From Pimelobacter simplex (GTDB taxonomy: Bacteria > Actinomycetota > Actinomycetes > Propionibacteriales > Nocardioidaceae), in contig NZ_FOUK01000003.1 of the NCBI RefSeq assembly GCF_900114845.1, positions 186,001-250,000 of the forward strand: a DNA stretch of 64,000 nt, written 5' to 3'. The notes below the pieces were generated by a model, which was not told the origin of the DNA, ran no database searches, and saw nothing but the letters and a program-made list of their open reading frames with translations. How positions within the stretch are numbered: the first letter of the stretch is position 1; the number at the start of each line of letters is the position of its first letter. The position numbers and the translations under genes are program-made. Below, in pieces: positions 59,948 to 64,000 of this stretch.

Positions 59948-62482
59948 GTGCTCCGGATGACGCTGCGCAACCTCTTCGCGCGCAAGGTCCGGCTGCTCAT
60001 GAGCGGCCTGGCGATCGTGCTCGGGGTGGCGTTCCTGTCCGGCGTGCTGGTGTTCAGCAACGGCTTGTCCGAAACTTTCGACGGCATCGTGCACGGATCG
60101 ACGCCCGACGGCGTGGTCCGCGCGGCCGACACCGAGGAGTTCGGCGGCGGCGAGTCCGGCCAGTCCGCGCTCGCCCTGACCCCCGACGTCGTCGACGCGC
60201 TCGCCGCGCTCCCCGAGGTGGCCCGGGCCGACGGCGAGGTCAACAGCGCCGGGCTGAGCCTGCTCGCCTCCGACGGCACGCTCGTCGGGGGCACCGGTGC
60301 GCCCACGCTGTCGTTCAACTACACCGGCAGCCCCAACATGGAGGGCAAGCCGACCCTGCTCCTCAAGAGCGGCGCCTGGCCCGAGGGAACCGACCAGATC
60401 GTGCTCGACGAGCGCGCCGCCGAGGCCGGTGACTACCGGCTCGGCGATCAGGTCAAGCTCCTCGCGCCGTTCGGCACCCTCGAGCGGACCGCGACCCTCG
60501 TCGGCACCGCCGAGTTCAACGGCGGCGGCACGGCGGGCGCCACCCTGCTGATCTTCTCGACCGCAGGCGCGCAGGACCTCTTCTTCGGCGGCAAGGACGT
60601 CTTCAACCGGATCAGCCTCACCGCCGCCGACGGCGTCAGCCAGAAGCAGCTGGCCACGGCCGCCGGCCAGGTGCTGCCCGAGGGCTTCGAGGCGGTCACC
60701 GGTGACCAGGTCGCCAAGGAGTCCCAGGACGCCATCGGCACCTTCCTCGACGTCATCCAGACCTTCCTGACGGTGTTCGCGATCATCGCCGTGCTCGTCG
60801 GCGGCTTCATCATCGTCAACACCTTCTCGATCCTCGTCGCCCAGCGCACCCGCGAGCTCGCCCTGCTGCGCGCGCTCGGCGCCGGCCGCGGCCAGGTCAC
60901 CCGCTCGGTGCTCGTCGAGGCGTTCGTGCTGTCGATCGTCACCTCGACGCTGGCGATCGGGCTCGGCCTGCTGCTGGCCCGCGGCCTGGCGGCTCTCTTC
61001 CGGGTGGTCGGCCTCGACATCGCCGGCGACGCGCTCCAGCTCACCTCCCGCGCGGTGATCACCAGCTACCTGGTCGGCGTCGGCGTCACCATGGTCGCCG
61101 CCTACCTGCCGGCCCGCCGGGCCGGCCGGGTCGCGCCGGTCGCGGCCATGCGGGCCGACACCGCACCGGAGCGGACGTCGCTGCGGCGGCGCACGATCAT
61201 CGGCGCGGTCGTCATCGCCATCGGCGCGGCCTTCGCGGTCGCCGGGCTGCAGCGCCCCAACGCCCTGTGGGTCGGCATCGGCGCCGTCCTGTGGATCCTC
61301 ACCGCCGCCGCGCTCTCCCCCGTGCTCGGCCGTCCGGTGCTCGTCATCTGCCGCGCCCTGTTCGCCGCGCTCTTCGGCGCCACCGGACGCCTGGCCGGCG
61401 AGAACGCACTGCGCGACCCCCGCCGTACCGGTGCCACGGCGTCGGCGCTGATGATCGGCCTCGCCCTCGTCTCGACCATCGGCGTGCTCGCCTCGTCGCT
61501 CAACCGCTCGATCGACGACGAGGTCGACCAGCAGTTCACCGCCGACCTGCTGGTCCAGAGCACGACCTACCTGCCCTTCTCGACCGCCATCGGCGACCGG
61601 ATCGCCGGCATCGACGGCATCGACGTGCTCAGCCGCCAGCAGTACACGTCGGCCCGCTACGACGACAAGGGCGTCTCCGTCACCGGCGTCGACCCGGCGT
61701 GGCAGAGGATCTACCACCTCGACCTGGTCCGCGGCACCACCGCGATCAGCGGCGCCCAGGCCTTCGTCGGCGAGGACTTCGCCAAGAAGCACGACCTCGC
61801 CGTCGGCGACTCCCTCGACCTGCGCTTCCAGGGCGGCAAGACGCTCACCCCCACCATCACCGGCATCACGAAGAGCTCCGACGTCACCTCCGAGGTCACC
61901 GTCCCCCTCGACCAGCTCTCCCGCGCCGGGGTCCTGCGCCAGGACACCTCCCTCAGCATCCTGCTCTCCCCCGGCGCCGACGCGACCGCCGTCCGCGACG
62001 AGGTCGACGCCGCCGCCAAGCCCGCCCCCATCGTCGGCGTCTTCGACAAGGCCGAGTTCGCCGACGAGTTCCGCGGCCAGGTCAACCAGCTGCTCTTCAT
62101 GATCTACGGCCTGCTCGCCCTCGCGATCGTCATCGCCGTCATCGGCATCGTCAACACGCTCGGCCTCAGCGTCATCGAGCGCACTCGCGAGGTCGGCCTG
62201 CTCCGCGCCGTCGGCATGAGCCGCGCCAAGCTGAGACGGATGATCACCCTCGAGTCGGTCACCATCGCCGTGCTCGGCGCCGTCCTCGGCATGGCCCTCG
62301 GCGTCCTGATCGGCGTGCTGCTCCAGCAGTCGCTGTCCAAGGACCTGACCAGCCTCGGGCTGCCCCTCGGCAACCTGGTGACCTTCCTCGTGGTCGCCGT
62401 GGTGGTCGGCGTCCTCGCCGCCGTCGTCCCGGCGATCCGGGCGGCGCGGCTCGACGTCCTCGACGCGATCGCGAGCGAATAG
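59948..62482 (+). CDS. FtsX-like ABC transporter permease (MacB type)
   Basis: 844 aa from GTG at 59948. N-terminal transmembrane helix (about 18-36), a MacB periplasmic-core domain (about 40-255), three helices of FtsX (about 270-400), four more with a second core, and a C-terminal FtsX triple (about 710-835). Long actinobacterial form with two FtsX domains. Exports a hydrophobic substrate or acts in envelope maintenance; substrate unknown. Confidence 0.92.
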   Translation: MLRMTLRNLFARKVRLLMSGLAIVLGVAFLSGVLVFSNGLSETFDGIVHGSTPDGVVRAADTEEFGGGESGQSALALTPDVVDALAALPEVARADGEVNSAGLSLLASDGTLVGGTGAPTLSFNYTGSPNMEGKPTLLLKSGAWPEGTDQIVLDERAAEAGDYRLGDQVKLLAPFGTLERTATLVGTAEFNGGGTAGATLLIFSTAGAQDLFFGGKDVFNRISLTAADGVSQKQLATAAGQVLPEGFEAVTGDQVAKESQDAIGTFLDVIQTFLTVFAIIAVLVGGFIIVNTFSILVAQRTRELALLRALGAGRGQVTRSVLVEAFVLSIVTSTLAIGLGLLLARGLAALFRVVGLDIAGDALQLTSRAVITSYLVGVGVTMVAAYLPARRAGRVAPVAAMRADTAPERTSLRRRTIIGAVVIAIGAAFAVAGLQRPNALWVGIGAVLWILTAAALSPVLGRPVLVICRALFAALFGATGRLAGENALRDPRRTGATASALMIGLALVSTIGVLASSLNRSIDDEVDQQFTADLLVQSTTYLPFSTAIGDRIAGIDGIDVLSRQQYTSARYDDKGVSVTGVDPAWQRIYHLDLVRGTTAISGAQAFVGEDFAKKHDLAVGDSLDLRFQGGKTLTPTITGITKSSDVTSEVTVPLDQLSRAGVLRQDTSLSILLSPGADATAVRDEVDAAAKPAPIVGVFDKAEFADEFRGQVNQLLFMIYGLLALAIVIAVIGIVNTLGLSVIERTREVGLLRAVGMSRAKLRRMITLESVTIAVLGAVLGMALGVLIGVLLQQSLSKDLTSLGLPLGNLVTFLVVAVVVGVLAAVVPAIRAARLDVLDAIASE

Positions 62483-62822
62483 GCGCACGATCCGGACGGC
62501 GCTGCGCGCCACCGCCTCGACCTCGGTGGCGAGGTCACCGCTGCGCGGGACGCCCATCGCGGTCGCCAGGAGCGCGATGCCGGCGTAGTCGCGCTCCCTC
62601 ATCGCGACCATCTTCATCGCCAGCAGGTGCTCGGGCGGTGCGTAGTCGACGGTGAGACCGATGTCGCGCGGCGCCGCCCCTGGGTTGAGCCAGCGCGGTC
62701 GAAGGCCGTGGCGCCGGGCGATCGCGGTCGCCATCGACCACTACCCGCTGCGCGGCGACCGTGAGCGCGATCCCCGCGCCAGCGACGACATAGACGCGAG
62801 CGCTGTCAGGCGGTGGCCAGGT
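62483..62822 (-). pseudogene. Remnant of a nucleotidyltransferase (AbiEii/DUF6036-like)
   Basis: Two fragments in different frames: SARVYVVAGAGIALTVAAQR begins just after the XRE stop and resembles the first strand of nucleotidyltransferase-fold toxins (usually VYVVGGAAIAL), while a second frame has IARRHGLRPRWLN, YAPPEHLLAMKMVAMRERDY and a last helix ARSAVRIVRLFA ending where the permease gene ends. The catalytic Asp pair between the fragments is missing, and the C-terminus runs into the permease antisense. Not functional. Confidence 0.55.
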
Positions 62823-63393
62823 CACGCTCGGCGATGTAGATCCCCCGCTCACCCAGCCAGCCGGGCGTCGCGGCTCGGATCTGCGCGTCGCCGAGGAGCA
62901 GGTTCGGCTTGACCCAGTCCTCGTCGGTCCGCAGGTCGGTCCAGGCCGGCGCGGTCCGTCCTGCCTGCTCGAACTCGTGCCCGACCAGCGCGGCGAGCAG
63001 GACGTCCCACCGCTCGTCGTCGGTCGAGCCGGGCCGGGCCTCCCAGGCGTCGGCCGGGGCGCCGGGGAGCGCCAGCAGCTCGCGGACCTGGTCGCGCGCC
63101 TGGGTGGTCACCTTGAACGCCCGCTGGTCGTCCCCGGCCGCGAGCGCGGCCTTCAACGCACGCTGTGTCGTCGTCGGCGTCAGCCAGCCCTGGGCGGCGG
63201 CCTCGCCGAGCGCGGTGCCGAGCCGCAGGGCGCGGAGGAACAGCGCGGCGGACGGGCTCGCCGTCCCCTTGAGGTACGACGAGAGCCGCGCGTGCGAGGT
63301 ACCCAGAGCAGTGGCGAACCCGCGCAGGCTCAGCCCGCTGCGCTCCAGTGCCTCGCGCAGCCGGCCCACGACCTCACGGGTGTCGATGTCCAC
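62806..63393 (-). CDS. XRE-family regulator (probable antitoxin of a degraded pair)
   Basis: 195 aa. HTH at about 12-60 (LREALERSGLSLRGFATALGTSHARLSSYLKGTASPS). The remaining ~130 residues are helical, with DEDWVKPNLLLGDAQIRAATPGWLGERGIYIAERDLATA at the end, a pattern seen in XRE proteins paired with nucleotidyltransferases. The downstream partner is a pseudogene, so the gene is an orphan. An upstream promoter is likely in the 56-bp gap to the ABC-F gene. Confidence 0.72.
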   Translation of the reverse strand: MDIDTREVVGRLREALERSGLSLRGFATALGTSHARLSSYLKGTASPSAALFLRALRLGTALGEAAAQGWLTPTTTQRALKAALAAGDDQRAFKVTTQARDQVRELLALPGAPADAWEARPGSTDDERWDVLLAALVGHEFEQAGRTAPAWTDLRTDEDWVKPNLLLGDAQIRAATPGWLGERGIYIAERDLATA

Positions 63394-63448
63394 GAGAAGA
63401 CCTCCTCACCCGCCATGGCACCTGATCCGGTACCACTCGTCAGCCGGC

Positions 63449-64000
63449 TCAGGCCAGCGCGACCAGGTCCGCGTAGTCCGGGCTCCACAGGTCCTCGACG
63501 CCGTCGGGCAGGATGAGCACCCGGTCCGGCTCCAGCGCGTGCACGGCACCCTCGTCGTGGGTGACCAGCACGACGGCGCCCTCGTAGCGGCGGATCGCGT
63601 TGAGGACCTCTTCGCGCGAGGCGGGGTCGAGGTTGTTGGTCGGCTCGTCGAGCAGCAGCACGTTGGCTGCCGAGACGACGAGCGAGGCGAGCGCGAGGCG
63701 GGTCTTCTCGCCGCCCGACAGGACGCCGGCCGGCTTGTGCACGTCGTCGCCGCTGAAGAGGAACGACCCGAGCACCGAGCGGGCCTCGGTGTCGGTCAGC
63801 TCGGGGGCCGCCGACTGCATGTTCTCGAGGACCGTGCGGCTGACGTCGAGCGTCTCGTGCTCCTGGGCGTAGTAGCCGACCTTGAGGCCGTGTCCGGCGA
63901 CGACCTCGCCGGTGTCGGGCTTGTCGACGCCGGCCAGGATCCGCAGCATGGTGGTCTTGCCGGCACCGTTGAGCCCGAGGATGACGACGCGCGAGCCCTT
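63449..64000 (-). CDS. ABC-F family ATPase, C-terminal part (runs off the window)
   Basis: 183 codons plus stop at 63449, open to the window edge. Walker A GLNGAGKTT at the edge, signature LSGGEKTRLALA, Walker B VLLLDEPTNNLD and LVTHD are those of the second ATPase domain of ABC-F translation factors (EttA/Uup/Vga type). The stalk and first domain are outside. The C-terminal ends LWSPDYADLVALA without the coiled-coil tail of Uup. Confidence 0.9.
   Translation of the reverse strand, partial: KGSRVVILGLNGAGKTTMLRILAGVDKPDTGEVVAGHGLKVGYYAQEHETLDVSRTVLENMQSAAPELTDTEARSVLGSFLFSGDDVHKPAGVLSGGEKTRLALASLVVSAANVLLLDEPTNNLDPASREEVLNAIRRYEGAVVLVTHDEGAVHALEPDRVLILPDGVEDLWSPDYADLVALA

Noticed and set aside
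59789..62734. A 981-codon minus-strand frame covering the ABC permease
   Set aside because: Only its first ~85 codons resemble a protein (the nucleotidyltransferase remnant); the rest is antisense to the permease and lacks recognisable domains.

Overview
The window is about 72% G+C, has strong third-position G/C bias and is almost gap-free. It carries mycothiol-type maleylpyruvate isomerase/DinB proteins, an F420-type LLM oxidoreductase, many TetR and GntR regulators, GTG starts and leaderless promoters. This points to an actinobacterial chromosome, most like Nocardioides or a relative in the Nocardioidaceae (inference from gene content and style; no taxonomic marker is present). No rRNA, tRNA, CRISPR array, intact insertion sequence, prophage or polyketide/peptide synthetase was found.

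Layout. 0-9.4 kb: the end of an alcohol dehydrogenase-like gene, small proteins, SDR enzymes, and an autoregulated-looking operon (TetR, alkylglycerone-phosphate-synthase-like flavoprotein, DUF6670-type protein) behind a 35-bp palindrome. 9.4-15.4 kb: AraC/VOC, a CPA1 Na+/H+ antiporter, HAD and GNAT proteins, and a TetR-esterase pair. 15.4-18.3 kb: a Tat-exported metallophosphoesterase with two membrane proteins, divergent from that TetR. 19-25 kb: a patchier stretch with a membrane-tethered XRE regulator, an internally deleted GNAT pseudogene, a MerR regulator with two face-to-face leaderless promoters, an orphan gene, and at 25,104 a 28-bp site closely resembling actinobacterial dif. 25-34 kb: GntR/SDR/MatC-type carrier, secreted S37 peptidase, fumarate-reductase-like flavoprotein and HD hydrolase. 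33.7-41 kb: two GntR-controlled catabolic blocks (arginase-fold protein lacking one Mn ligand plus an MHS transporter; CoA-transferase plus fused carboxyltransferase; GntR plus TauE/SafE permease). 42-46.7 kb: a TetR-controlled acyl-CoA synthetase, NTF2-like protein and SDR, with an LLM oxidoreductase facing them. 46.7-54 kb: housekeeping genes (lipoprotein cyclophilin, pepN, fdhD, rmuC, moaA). 54-59 kb: SURF1 and a glpK-glpD-SDR operon. 59-64 kb: a MacB/FtsX-type ABC exporter, an XRE gene beside a wrecked nucleotidyltransferase, and the end of an ABC-F ATPase.

How the parts fit. Most of the window is lipid, acid and alcohol catabolism arranged as divergent regulator/operon pairs; for five of the regulators a convincing dyad can be read in the intergenic space. 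Genes within operons overlap by ATGA, GTGA or TGATG, indicating translational coupling. Convergent neighbours repeatedly overlap at their 3' ends, twice by more than 100 bp, and several other convergent ends share a hairpin. The least explained items are the dif-like site, the AGPS-like/DUF6670 operon, the two GntR blocks at 33.7-41 kb, and the glp operon's SDR that has lost its catalytic Tyr and Lys.
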